Positions 34,777-46,938 of a DNA stretch of 64,000 nt are shown here, piece after piece (positions within the stretch are counted from its first letter, which is position 1; every line of letters starts with the position of its first letter). Both the position numbers and the translations under genes were made by a program. The stretch spans positions 1 through 64,000 of the forward strand of contig JBBHKE010000388.1 of the NCBI GenBank assembly GCA_037447655.1. The letters run 5' to 3'. The notes beneath the pieces were generated by a model. It saw nothing but the letters and a program-made list of their open reading frames with translations. It was not told the origin of the DNA and searched no databases. The stretch comes from Zygnema cylindricum. Taxonomy: Eukaryota > Streptophyta > Zygnematophyceae > Zygnematales > Zygnemataceae.

Positions 34777-34968
34777 TTTTCTCACAAGTGAAGTTTCTGT
34801 ACACTGTTTGTCTAATCGTCGACCCGCCGGCAATTCATCGATCACTTTGCAGAGACGATCGAGCAGACGTAATTTAACTTCTTTCCTTTGGCAGCAGCAA
34901 AGCGGAGACTCTGTCCGTGCTGTAAGTAGATACCAGAAGGCAGTTTATCAAAGACTTAATTGGAATCA

Positions 34969-37900
34969 ATGGCGCAATTACAGCCCGAGTATGCCATGCC
35001 CCAGCAAACGTCAGGTAAGTTTGGGAGCTTCTGACCCTTTGTGACCGAAAATTTGTCAGGAATTTAACATAATTTGAAGGTACATCAGACGGAATGTTTA
35101 GATTTATTCAAACATTGGCAGTGCAAGTCAGGAATGCTCTTGGAATTATGTTATTGCATGATTTCAGGAACAGCGAGGAGTGCATTATAACTCATAACAG
35201 CTGGCCTTTATGTGCAATGTGTTGAGATATAAGATGGTGAGTGTTCCATGAGTGTTCCTTAGTGGTTCGCTAAAGTGTAAAATAGGTTAAGTTGTCGGTT
35301 TGATAAGTGGAAAAAATCATATCCAGTGAGAGTGATGACGTCACACTGACGTAACTTTCCTGTCCCTTAACTGCTCCAGTGCCCTTCCACCAGACTGTTT
35401 CAATTCAAAAATCTGCTGGCAGATGTCAGGGGTATTATTAGTGTACAAATAGTTGAAATCAGTTTAATAATTGCCAGATTAATGTATCAGGGCTAAGTAG
35501 GAACATTTTCCCTGCTAAAAATCCTTTTCGGTGTGCCTTCTTTATACAGCCAATGAAAGTTATGGACAACATGAAACACACGAGCACAAAAAAGGCGGGC
35601 TTTTTTCAAAACTGAAGGATAAAGCGAAGAAAGTGAAGAGCAAGATCGGAGGAAATTCTGACGACAGCAGCAGGATGCAACTCGAAGCACAGAAAGCTGA
35701 TGAGCTCAAGGCACACAAACAACCGAATTGCTTTGGATTCGCCGATGGTGACAAGGTAAAAGAGAACATTTTTTTTATTGAGTTGAACTTTTGTTTAACG
35801 GAAACTTATATCTACTTACAAAGAAGATTGCATGGCTTAGCGTGGCTAGGTCGGAAGGATGTGCTCTTGATAGCACTGACGATTTTTGGTCCTGAAATAT
35901 GCCTGCAGCTTTTTGTGCTTGCTTCATAACATAAAACAATATTCCGGAATTAAGAATTAGCTTCTAAGCTCCTTGTTAAACTTGTCATTTGCAAATCTTT
36001 TGCAGGCAAATTCGTCTTCTTCGTCGTCGTCGTCATCATCATCATCTGATAACGAGGGAGATTCCGCAAACGAGAAGAGTGAGCCACTGCCAGTTAGTGA
36101 ACGAGCAGAGGCTGGGCTACAGCAGACACAAGTTGCAGATTCATCTTTGGCGAAGAAAGCATATGAGCAAGCTTATGTTCAAAATCCTCCAGTGAATCCT
36201 GTAGGAGAGGCTGGCTTGCAACAATCACAAGTCGCAGATTCTTCACTGGCGAAGAAAGCATATGAGGAGGCTCGCCTTCAAGAGTCTCCAGTGAGTCGAA
36301 CAGGAGAAGTTGGCCTGCAGAAGACGCAAGTAGCACACTCAGATTTAGCAAAAAAGGCATTTGAGGAAGCGAAGACTGTCCCAACTACTGATATGGCCAA
36401 AGGTAAGGACTCAAATTGATCTACTCTTTTTTTTGTGTTTTTTTTTTTAAGTTCTTTGCCTTCTCATTCGTCAGTTCAACGTTGTCTGCTAAAGACAGGC
36501 TTGTACATTTTGAATTTTGAAGGCTCCTGTCCCATTGCCTAGACTTTGTCAACCTCCTTTTTCTCAAATTGGTTCGTTATTGACAACCATGACTGTTGAA
36601 ATCTGCAGAAAGCGGCCTACTCGGAGCGGCTGTGCTCTCTGGTCCAGCATCAGTTATAGCGGGGAAAGTGGTCGGTGCGCCTGATGTTCCGCAAGTGTCA
36701 AGAGAATCGGGTGGAAATCAGGTATTAAATATGCCGTATTAGCATGTATCTCATGTGTTTATTATGTGTTTTTACGCTGTTAGAACTGAATGCATGTTTT
36801 GTGCTTCAAATTTGGACACTCGGCTGAATTCTGACATTAATCATTTATGATGAATATTTGCAGCTTGCGGATATTCGTCCAGAAGCACTGGATACAGGAG
36901 CTGGTAAATTGGATTTGCAAGGTATACAAGCTGATAAACCTCAGATTTCCAGTCATATCCAATCAATGGGTGAGGCGCTTTCCTCACCTGTGAGCAGGTC
37001 ACCTCGCAAGCCGACTGGTTTGAAGTTTAGGGAAGCTGCAAAGTATGCCGGTGATATAGCTTTAGCGGGAGGAGTGTTGGCGATTGTCGGAGTAGGGACA
37101 GTGTTAGGAGCTTTCGAAAGAGATGATCAGCGGACAGGTGTAGTCGGCTCTACAGATGACCGCCTGGGGAGGGACGAAGAATCTATTCCTTTTCAGGAGC
37201 CAGCTGAAAGGAAGGTAGCGGAAACACAACCATTAGCGCAAAAAATGTACGATAAAGCAGCAGAAAACTTAGGAGCAGCGAAAGATACCGCTGCACAGAC
37301 ACTAGGGTACGAGTCAAAGCCCGACACAGGGATCACTGGTGGGCGAATTTCGCAAACAAATCAGGACGTTAATTCAGACATTTCAAACACCAAAAACACT
37401 GGAGAAAGCGGTAAGGTTCAAACTAGTGTTGTTGAGGCAGCCTCTGCAGGAGTAGGCGCACTTGGGGCAGCTCTTGGTTTCAACAAATCGTCATCTTCAT
37501 CATCTTCATCGTCCTCAGAGAACGAAAGCATCGCAGCTGGAGGGCAATCAAGAAAAACTGTAGAGAGCATCGACATGCCAAGCAGTGTAAAAGATAACTT
37601 GGTTGATGCAACATCTGCAGCTGCAGGTGCTGTCGGATCAGCCGTCGGTGTGAACAAATTGGCATCTTCTAAGTCATCCTCTACGTCATCCTCAGAAATT
37701 GATAATGAAGATTTGCGGAATGACCTAAAAGATGATGCTAACGTGTCCGAAAGTCAGCTCGAAAACAACATTGATGGCAGAGCAGGAGGTACTGCAGCTG
37801 CTGTGGGATCTGCCCTCAACTTAAATAACCAGGATTCTTCACCATCCACAGAAAACATCATAGAGGAAAGTGTCGAGCCTGGAAGCCAATTTCAAGGTAA

Positions 37901-38548
37901 ACTAGAAAGCACTCTGGCTGCTGGCGCAGGTGCTATAGGTGTCGGTGCAGGAGTTTTGGCATATGTCTTTGGTTCTAAGAAATCGTCATCGTCCTCATCA
38001 TCAGACAATGATAACATTGATTTTGGAACTGAAGCACAAAACAATTCGGCTGATGTCGGTGCACCAAATGAAGCACAAAATAATGTGGCCGATGTTAGTG
38101 CACCAAATGAAGCCAAAAGTAATACAAAAGGGGCTAGTGGTGGAGATAGTCTCAAATCAGTCTTGGGCTTCAACAGGAAAAAATCTTCATCATCTTCCTC
38201 ATCCTCATCCTCTTCTGATTCCGATGACGGCCAGTCATCTAAGAACCAGGTTATTTCCCAGGAGGAATCGGAGGTGTCACATCCTCAACGAGAGTCCAAA
38301 AATTATTTTCAACAGCTGGCAGAGAATTTTACAGGAAGCAAGTTGCCTAATGAACACGAGAGTAACAGTGCAGTGCAGCTGGAAGGAGAAAAAACTAGTA
38401 CTGGTGATCAGAGGACTTTCATCCAACGAACCGCAGATACAGCTTTTGGCTTTGGAAGAGGAAGTACAGCCGATGAGAAACCCGTTGTCACGGATGCTTC
38501 AGGACAATCTGATGTGAGTTCTTTTTTTTTTGTGAGTTTTGTGAGTTC

Positions 38549-38588
<40 letters not shown>

Positions 38589-39259
38589 TATATATATTTA
38601 TTTTTCATCTAATTATTGTAGCTGATGTGAGTTTGCCTGTTCAGGATCAAACTGTGGAACCACAATCAGAACAAAATCCATCTCTCGTTCATCAAGCACT
38701 GGGCACAGCAAGCTATGTGAAAGATTCGGCAGCTTCCGCAGTCGGAGTGAAGGGCAGCAATGCTGAAGCACAGGTGGAATCTGGTGTTAATTCGCCTTCT
38801 TTAACATCTTCTCAGGCTGAACAAGTTGAACAAAAACCGACTCTTGTGCAACGAGCAATCGGCACTGCAGGCTATGTGAAGGATTCGGCAGCTTCCGCAG
38901 TGGGAATGACGAATAGCAACTCTCCTGACGTTGATTTGCCTGTCGAGACTCAAAATGTGCAATCACAAGAAGAAAAACCCACGCTGACGCAACGTGCAGT
39001 GGACACTGCGAGCTATATTAAGGATTCGGCAACCTCTGCAGTGGGAGTGAAGGGCAGTAGCACGGTGGATTCAGATTCCGGAACTGCAACAGAATTACCT
39101 GTTTCTAATCAACTCGAGGGTAATGTTAACAACGGGGGAAGAATTGGAGATGTGGGAGCTCATGACGATGGTAGCATAGATCATACAGAACATCTAAAAA
39201 GAAGAGTTGTTGGTTATGTATCTTCTTTCCTTGGAAGAAAGAATCACAACGGAACTTAA
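34969..39259 (+). CDS. LEA/RD29-like repetitive hydrophilic stress protein, six exons, about 1008 aa
   Basis: Exons: 34969-35014, 35550-35755, 36006-36402, 36609-36721, 36864-38513, 38645-39259. Phases agree and sum to 1009 codons. The last acceptor is the least certain. Residues about 29-50 are Lys-rich (LFSKLKDKAKKVKSKIGG), like the start of plant LTI65/RD29/CAP160 proteins. A 12-Ser run with acidic follow-on lies near 87-98. Three 33-residue repeats (GLQQTQVADSSLAKKAYEQA type) begin near 121, 154 and 187. The long exon alternates Gly/Ala-rich hydrophobic segments (e.g. IALAGGVLAIVGVGTVLGAF near 317-338) with Ser runs and acidic tails. The last exon has three repeats of the TASYVKDSAASAVGVKG type. 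A role in desiccation or cold protection is inferred from composition; no enzymatic domain is seen. Confidence 0.82.
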
Positions 39260-42069
39260 GGTATGGCCCACACTGAGCTTCTATTGAAAGCTGTAAAAAT
39301 GGACTTATATTATGTATTTCACCCAAACTGTTAAGAGTTGTAAAAACGAGTGTCCCTGACACTGCTGTTTTTTAGCAAAAGGTTGTAATTGACAAATTGT
39401 TTATGGTTCAGCTTTTGTGTTTCATGTATGTTCGGAAATGCTAACTGACATTCAAAAATACGTGGTTGCAGGAAGATATTCATTAGAGCTACAAAGTGAC
39501 AGGCGCTCCTTTTCTTTTTTGTCACAAAACTATGGAGGAACATATCGGCCTTTTTTTCTGGTTCAATGAAAAGCCCAGTTTGATGCGACAAACATAAATT
39601 AGCTGATTTCAAAACTTGCCTAGCATGTTAGGTTTTGCTAGGATATTCTGTACATATGTTTCATTTTCAAGTCAAAATTTTGCTGTTGCTGGCAGTGTAT
39701 ATTACGGTTTTTTGAGTCTTGTCTTAATGTCATTCTGTGATCTAAAAACACACTTCATAGACCTCTCGTCGTGGACGTACACCTTGAATTTTTTGTCTTC
39801 TTGGCCAATACCTGGCTGTAGTCTGTCTCGATTTTTCCTCTTTCTATGTTTTTCTTTGTAAAGCTACTTTTTGAAAGGAAATGAAGTTTAGCTGTGAAAA
39901 TTATGCTCACACATCATACCTGGAAATTGTCAGAGTTAAATATGCATTTGCATCGCCTATGACTCAAATAAATAATAGCCAGAATGAAATATCATCAAGC
40001 TTGCATACTCAAAACTTGGATGGGCAAAGGAAGTTGCAAAACTGATTACAAACTCGTTTAATGATGTACTAAATAATGATTTACCTATAGGTCGGGATAA
40101 GGAGGGATATAGTCAAGTTAATAACTCAGAAAAGAGTACTGTTCTTTGTTTTCTACTTTTGTTTTCTGATGCAGTCATTACAATCTTTCTTTACATGGAA
40201 AATGAATAGAAGATGTTACATGTCAACTCCAATGGACTCCTTGGAAGCTTTTAATCTTTAATGTTTTGGTGACTTTTTTTTTCTTTTAGGGATCTATTGC
40301 CATGTGTGATTCTTGATTTTTGATCTATTATTCTCCAAGAATAAAAGAGCAGACGAAATTCGCTGTATAGTGGATGAAACTAATTTCGACGATTTCTCTT
40401 CTAGTAAGTATTATATGTGTGAACATGTACGTGTATTTGGTTTTTTTCAGCTGAAATTTGTGAATTATTTCAGAGCTTCAAGAATTAAATCAATTAAACC
40501 GAGACAAAGTGTTATCAGTTTCTTGAATGAACACTACACGGAGAATCGCTATTAGTGTTAAATGTTTTTTTCGTCTCTAGAAACGGCATTTCTCCGTATA
40601 CGCATGTTGGTTTCTAGATTTGACGATTGTGATTGAAAGGTAGGATTCTCAGCTTCGGATTGACGGTCTCAAATTGAAAATCGGACGAGTGTACGGAGAA
40701 AGATGTTTTAGCGATACACGGTGTAGGTGTAAAATGGAAATGAAACCTGGTCTAAAACTAGAGAACCTTTAACCAAATAAAGAGCCGAAACAGAGATGTG
40801 TAGTTCAAACGTTGTAATGTAATAGCATCATCACCTTTGCTCTTAAGCGAATGCTTTCACACCACACATCACATGTCCAAAATGTTAGGACACATTGTCG
40901 AATCAGATGGTTGGCGTATCGACACTTCGACGAATTATCTTATAAATCGAATTCGCATCGGAAGTGTTCAATCACAGTCGGGTTTGGTTGTTCGATAATT
41001 CGGTCGTAGTGTAGCTTTTGGCTCATGCACATATGGCATAGTGTGAGGCTAATTTGCCGGGCCGAGTCCTGTTGTAGTGATTGAGAAATAGTGTTTTGGT
41101 AGGTTAAGTGACAATAAAGTTTAGAGAAGGGAAAGTGTGTGAGAGAGAGAGATAGAGCTAATATTGAGGTAGGAAAAATCATATAAATTATAAGTATGTT
41201 TGGAAATTCTCTTGCCATGGATGTGCTGATGTGGTGGATGTCTCCGCTGATGTTATGTTTTTTGTCAGTGTTTTTGAGAGCATTGTGGTGCAACAATCCT
41301 ATAGCAAAATGTGGCAACTTTACGGCAAAACTTGAATACAAGATACAGTTGTCATTGTAATGAAGGCAATGAGGGTGAAATTCTTAGAGAGATTTAGATT
41401 TCCCAAGTAGGGAGGGGGGGAGGGGGAGGGGGAGGGGGAGGGGGAGGGAGAGAGAGAGAGTTATTATTGTGGTAGAAAAAGTTCGGTTTATTTATACGAA
41501 TATTTGGAAATCCTCTTGCCATGGATGTGCTGATGTGGTGGATATCTCCGTTGATGTTGTGTTTTTTGTCAGTGTTTTTGAGAGCATTGTGGTGCAACAA
41601 TCCTATCGCAAAATGTTGCAACTTCACGGCAAAACTTTAATACAAGACTGTTGTCATTGAAATGAAGGCATTGACGGTGAATTTCTTAGAGTGATTTTCA
41701 TTTCCCTGAGATAGAATTTGAAGGCGGCTTTCTGAACTGCATGAGAATAATTGAGAAATTAAGGCCGAATGGAGAAACATCTCATGATAATTTCCCAATC
41801 GGAATTTGTTTCGTGGTCTGACTGCTCCCGCCATACTCCCTCAGCTCTACCTGTTTTACCGGTTTATCAACTCAAACAGGCATTTTGGCATTTTCGGTCT
41901 CTTCGCTTTAGAAAATTTTCATACTACATATTTTGAGGAAAATATATATATATATATTTATTTTTTTGTGACATTGATTGTCAACTGCTTAAATATTACA
42001 ATCAAAAGGTGGAGACAAACAACATTTTATGCTATTATGTCTGAATGACGGACGTCTTGCTAAAAAAAG
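39260..42069. other. 3' flank and intergenic region
   Basis: The first few hundred bases are probably 3' UTR of the upstream gene. No credible gene follows. Around 40540-40740 the sequence (ATCGCTATTAGTGTTAAATG, then TCTCCGTA.. and GTACGGAGA) resembles, in the opposite orientation, about 16262-16508, a dispersed repeat with TIR-like CGTCGATYGTATTTAGCG at the latter site. Direct repeats at 41136-41705 are listed separately. Confidence 0.45.
41136..41705. repeat. Two direct copies of a ~265-bp unit separated by a G-rich tract
   Basis: About 41190-41400 and 41495-41705 share long stretches such as CTTGCCATGGATGTGCTGAT and GTTTTTGAGAGCATTGTGGT. Between them lies a (GGAGGG)n and (GA)n tract (about 41408-41459). 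Both copies begin after GA-rich DNA, so the unit may have been duplicated by unequal exchange at the purine tract. No coding role was recognised. Confidence 0.85.
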
Positions 42070-42071
42070 TA

Positions 42072-42250
42072 CACTGCCAATCACGATTAGAATCAATCAG
42101 TTGACCCGAAAAATATTGTAACGTGTGTTAATAACACTATCTAGTTAAGTGGCATGTAATGAGCCACGAGAAAAATCGTTATTTGATGTTGTTAATTCTA
42201 GTGAAGTGTTAACGCTAACAACCGACCAACTCTATTTACGATGGGCGGAG
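42072..42250. mobile_element. MITE family C, intergenic copy
   Basis: The 179-bp element starts CACTGCCAATCACGATTAG and ends TTACGATGGGCGGAG. It is flanked by TA at 42070-42071 and 42251-42252. It lies downstream of the minus-strand stress-protein gene, within 500 bases of its stop. Confidence 0.7.
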
Positions 42251-42749
42251 TAGCAAATCAAATCCAACACAATTGCATCCTGCAATATTTAAGCACACCA
42301 GCTCACTATCCAGCTTTACTTTTTCTATTCTTTACATCCGTAACTTAGGAGAGAGTCCATCATAAGTTTTCTAAAAACTCTGTTTTATTTGTTACTCTGT
42401 TCATTAAAAATGCAGAATCCACTGATGCACTTTAAGATTACCTGACTTCCTGAAAACAAAAATGAGAAGACCCGCTTTCCTGTTTAAAGTAAAATTCAAC
42501 ATACAATGAAGAGTGCTTGATCATTACCAATATGGCGAGAGATTTGAGAAACAAAACTCAAAACTGTTCCTTCATCATTTTTTCCTTGCATAGAGGCCTG
42601 GTCACTTGTACATGTCTATAATTCTCATTTGTAAGGAAAAGACTGAAAAATGTACAAAGAATCAACAAATGGTAAAACTTCCTATTTTACGAATTCAGAC
42701 CGCCTCCTTCAATCAAAGACAAAATGACAGTGATGTACTTTTCTTCCCA

Positions 42750-45280
42750 TCAACGACTTCCTGTAACCGGCGCCAAGACCGACTCCACAAAGCCCAGTAT
42801 GCCCGTAGACTTCTTCTCTTGATTTTGTTCACTTGAACCATTCTGTGTATCTGGCAAATTCTTCATTGGATTTTTTGCTCCCTCATCTTTCCGACCTTCC
42901 TCCGATACTGTTCCAGAACCAGGAGCAAATGCTCCCCCGGTAAAAAAACTTGGGTTGTCTTCACTGGCTTTATTTTGTTTCCCAGAATAATGCGAATCTT
43001 GACTCTCTTGCTTGACTAAACCTGAGGGTCCTTTGGACTCCGCTAATCGTGCTTCTCTCTCTTGCTTAGCTGGTGTACCGACTAAGTCAATAATCTCATC
43101 TTGTAAGCCCTTTTTTCTCGGTTTCTCCAACGAATCTCGGCTGTCACCTAAGTCAGGTGACGCTGTTAGGCCTGAAGGTTCTACACCCTCACCTGCTGCC
43201 CCAGCTGAGGGAACATCTTCCCTCAATGGTTCCTCCAGTTTCAGTTCCCGTGAGTGCGAGTGGACAGGCGGTTCAAAAGGGGGAGTGGCTCCGATCATTT
43301 CAGATGGTGGCTCGAGAGCCGAGGCTGTAGAGAGTGGACTTGCCGTGCCGTGAAGGTCCACATGTGCTGCATAAAAGGGAAATACTGGATGATTCAATCT
43401 GGAATAACTGGTTCAATTCATCCAGTCTGGCAAAATAGCTGTTTCAGTTCTTCAGTAACCATTGGCTCAGACAGCAATGCTGATGCAGATTCTATGCAGA
43501 GGTCTTTTGGCTCTCGAATAGACAGACTTCCAACTCAGCACTCACAAAACTGGGATGAGAATTACATAAATTCCATCTTCCAGATGACAGAAAACTCGAG
43601 TATACATATCAGGTGAAATCACAGTATCAATAACAGTACACCTTATTAGCCTTGCACAACTGCTGCTTAAGATGACAGTTGGACATATTCAATTATCGCA
43701 CCATCTGAGCTAAAAGATTTTTCTTCGACCATTAAGCTTAACAAAACACTGTTATTGCTCACCCAGAAGCTCAGAAGTTGGATGATGTTTCACCAGGTCA
43801 GCAAAGGTTTTCTCATCTTTTCCTGACACTGCACCTTCTGCTGGAGAAACAAAGTCAAAATCTTTTCCAAGGACTTCAGGCTCTCCAAGCTTGGCGTGAG
43901 ATGCCCCTGTTTGAACTCCCGATACGGGTGTCTATGGCAAAAACCGGCAATTTCACAACAAATAGAGTTGAAAACGGATGACATTGTCAGACTGCATCCA
44001 GCATAAAAAAAATTGACTACAGCCCTTCAAGTCGCAAATTTAATTCACCAACCACTATTGAAAAATTTCACTCGAGCGCATCAAACAAAGGTTTTATTTA
44101 TAGGAACAATTTGTAGAATACAAAGATGCTTCGACTCTGTTCAGTAGTACGTGCTACATAGACTATAAGGCGCTTTTAACTGCTAATGGCTTATCAACCC
44201 TTATGTTTACACTAAAAACTTCCTATTGAAGTATAACCGAGATAAAAATCATCAAGCAAGGGAAGTGCCAACCTGATTACCAGCTACAGGCCTTGTCATA
44301 TACTCTGGCACATTATCAGGAATAGGCTTTCCTCCTGTCTCCGCTTCTTGAGGAGGAGAAGAAAGAGGCTCCTGATTAGCACCAGATGGATCAGATTTGC
44401 CAAACTCTCGTTTCACTGTATCCTTCATCTTCTTCGCCTTATCTTTCATTTTATTCATCATGCTTGGCTTCTTAGTCGAACCCTCATGGTCATCCGGAGA
44501 TGCCCCCCCGAGGATTTGCGAGTAGTCCGAATTGGTATCGTCATGAACCTTTTCGGCTCCCGATGGCGAGAGGCCTCCAGCAAGAACCACACGTTCATTA
44601 TCTGAGACAGAATGTAAGCAGTTGCTGGATTCAGCTTCAATTGGTACACTACCATCGTTATCAGAGTTAATGAAATTAATTCGGCAGCAAATTTTTCTGG
44701 CGGAAAATCATTAAAAAGTGTTAACAAACACTATTTAAGGAAGTGGATCACAATCTGCCACGTCTCCTTGCATTAAATTAGCATTATGTATATTTTAATT
44801 TGGCATTAACACTGATAAATTCTTAACGCTAGTAATGATGGGCAGTGTAGTTATTTACTTGTTTATTTATTTTCAAAATTCAGATCACACAAGTCCATGT
44901 GTTATATTGGTTAGGCTTTCACAACTTCACATTGACAGCACTGATTGGTTAGGAGGAGGGAATAACATGCAAAGAAAGACCAGAACCAGAATAAACGTGG
45001 ACTTATATGATCTTAATTTAAAAACATAAAACTGTTTTGGTTGTAAGAGGGAATAAAATGCAAAGAATGACTTCAATGTGACTGGTGACTTTAATAGTCA
45101 AACATCTGCTACTATGTCCTCATCTGATGTTATTATTAGAAGCATTTAACTAATAAAGAAGGAATAATGTAACTGAAACTGACCTCCTCCCGCCGACTTC
45201 AAGGCATCTCCATCGGTAGTATCGTTCTGCATGAGTTTTAAGGCCATCTCATTCGCGGGAGACTTGTATATGCGCGCCAT
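42750..45280 (-). CDS. Second LEA/RD29-like hydrophilic protein, four exons, 403 aa
   Basis: Exons in transcript order: 45280-45184, 44601-44273, 43931-43763, 43366-42750. Phases agree and total 404 codons. The start MARIYKSPANEMALKLM is the first ATG after a promoter rich in ACGTGGC. Residues about 76-101 are Lys-rich (MMNKMKDKAKKMKDTVKREF), matching the KDKAKKxK core of the 34969-39259 gene product and of plant LTI65/RD29-type proteins. The rest is disordered-looking, rich in Ser, Pro, Gly and Glu, and lacks Cys. The C-terminus reads TGILGFVESVLAPVTGSR, a short amphipathic stretch. No enzymatic domain is seen. A stress-protective role is inferred. Intron 1 contains a family-C MITE (44647-44847). 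Confidence 0.82.
44647..44847. mobile_element. MITE family C in intron 1 of the minus-strand stress gene
   Basis: The 201-bp element starts CACTACCATCGTTATCAG and ends AGTAATGATGGGCAGTG. It is flanked by TA at 44645-44646 and 44848-44849. The interior shares the TTTAATTTGGCATTAACACT-like middle with the SR-alpha intron 2 copy. Confidence 0.75.
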
Positions 45281-45866
45281 AATGAGCTTATACTGTATGA
45301 AAAAGTGTAGAGAAAAAAACTTAAGAACAAATTCTCAGGCGCTGTTAAACAAACAAGAGAGGCGTGTTGTGTTTGTCAAAGTATTGAGTTTCGTTTGAAA
45401 GGTGCTCAGAATTCTCGAGTTTGGCAAAGGTGAGGCAAAAATATAGAGCAGTACAATTTTAACGTTTTTGATTGCGTCAAGTTTGGAAAGGTGTGACTAA
45501 AATGTGCACTCCAGTCCTATTTAAATCACAGTATAACGTTTTTCCTTGGAATCTCAAATTTGAAGCCTTGACTATAAGAAACCGCAAAGAATATTTTCCT
45601 TCTTGACCACAAGAAAACCACGGTCTACTGTGATTAGTTGAGCTGAAAAAATTGGCTGCAGCACTCAATTACTCTGTATGGTACACAATTTACAGGGAAA
45701 AAGAAAAAAGCTTAAACAAATTTATGACTCACTTTTTTGGGTAACAGAGAAGTTCTGTAGGCTTCCGGAGTGATTCGCTTATTTTTTGTGTTCTGCCCGA
45801 TAATATTTTCCTTTTTTTTTTGGCTCGCTAGTAGTTTTTTGTTTAGAGGTGAAAGGACATGACGGC

Positions 45867-46032
45867 ACGTGGCTTTAGCTCCTAAAATGTAGAAGGTAAG
45901 ACCATGTGATAGATACGTGGCATTTCAAGAACTAAAGTTCTAGGCGTACGTGGCAAGAGGATCTCATGTTTGCTTCAGCGGCTGCCACCTCAATGACAAT
46001 ACTGGAAATTCACTCATGAGCCATGACGTGTC
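45867..46032. promoter_or_regulatory. Cluster of four ABA-responsive elements
   Basis: ACGTGGC occurs at 45867-45873, 45915-45921 and 45948-45954, and ACGTGTC at 46026-46032. All lie 590-750 bases upstream of the minus-strand start codon at 45280. Two or more ABREs in close spacing is the usual architecture of ABA-inducible plant promoters. The cluster most likely serves this gene; no divergent plus-strand gene is apparent. Confidence 0.65.
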
Positions 46033-46938
46033 AGCAACTCAGCCAATTCAGTTCCAATAGTGTGGAATGCTTGTTAAAACCATCCGATCAGTCTGCAGGA
46101 GCTTCAAACGTCCGATTACTGCGAAGCTGCACACTGAGAAAATGTTGGGATATTGTGCGAAGCGGCGGATCGGCCGATGTTTTGTTTCGGTTTCGTACGT
46201 GCGTCTATGTACTGTTTCATTTTAGTGCGAGATCATTTGTTATTGAGTGCGTATTACTTGCTAAATTTTGTCTTGGTCAAACGCACGCTACGTTAACCAC
46301 AGAGTATATCCGTACAGGTTCGTTTGTTAGGTCGTAGAGGCGCGTGTGCAGCAGTGCAGCTGCCGCGTACAGTACGGAGGGACTGTGTTAGGACTAGAAA
46401 AGGAACAGTGAGTGAAAACATATGGGTTGTGAGAAAAGACTCAATCCAATACAAGTGCATTTCATTGAAATGCTTTTGAGTTCTGGTGATGGAATGAATA
46501 TAATGCTTTCGCTTGTGTTGTGAATTATTTCTGTATCGATAATATTAATTGGCGTCAAAGCTAGATCATACTTTCCTTCTACATTTTTGTTTTGTTTTTT
46601 TTCATCTTAATTTCAGTCTGTAAATTTACTTCTAACATCTACAGTAAAAAGACTTTGCCTCGCAAAACCGCATGCAGACCCGAAACAACATTTCACTTGA
46701 AACTGAAAAACCGTAAAAAAGTAACACTTGTAGCTTATCCCAACTATAATATTTAATAACATTTGAGGACATCAAGACACATAAAGAGCTTAGCCCTCAT
46801 AAAGATTCAAAAGTATGCACAATTTAATACGCAAATAATTCCATTACATTCCCCGTCTCCTCTTTTCCTCCTTTCTTTCTCCTCTCCTCTCCATTCGTGC
46901 ACTCCTTCCCTTCATCCCCCCTTCTTACCACTCTCCTC
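46033..46938. other. Intergenic, no gene seen
   Basis: The small frame at 46023-46337 has no recognisable domain. The right part (46850-46940) is CT-rich and merges with the 3' end of the dehydrogenase gene. Confidence 0.4.

Noticed and set aside
38514-38621. Read-through of stress-gene exon 5 into FFFVSFVSSFFFFIIIII
   Set aside because: The tail is poly-T and (ATT)n intron sequence after a GTGAGT donor. The downstream exon resumes the same repeats in phase from 38645.
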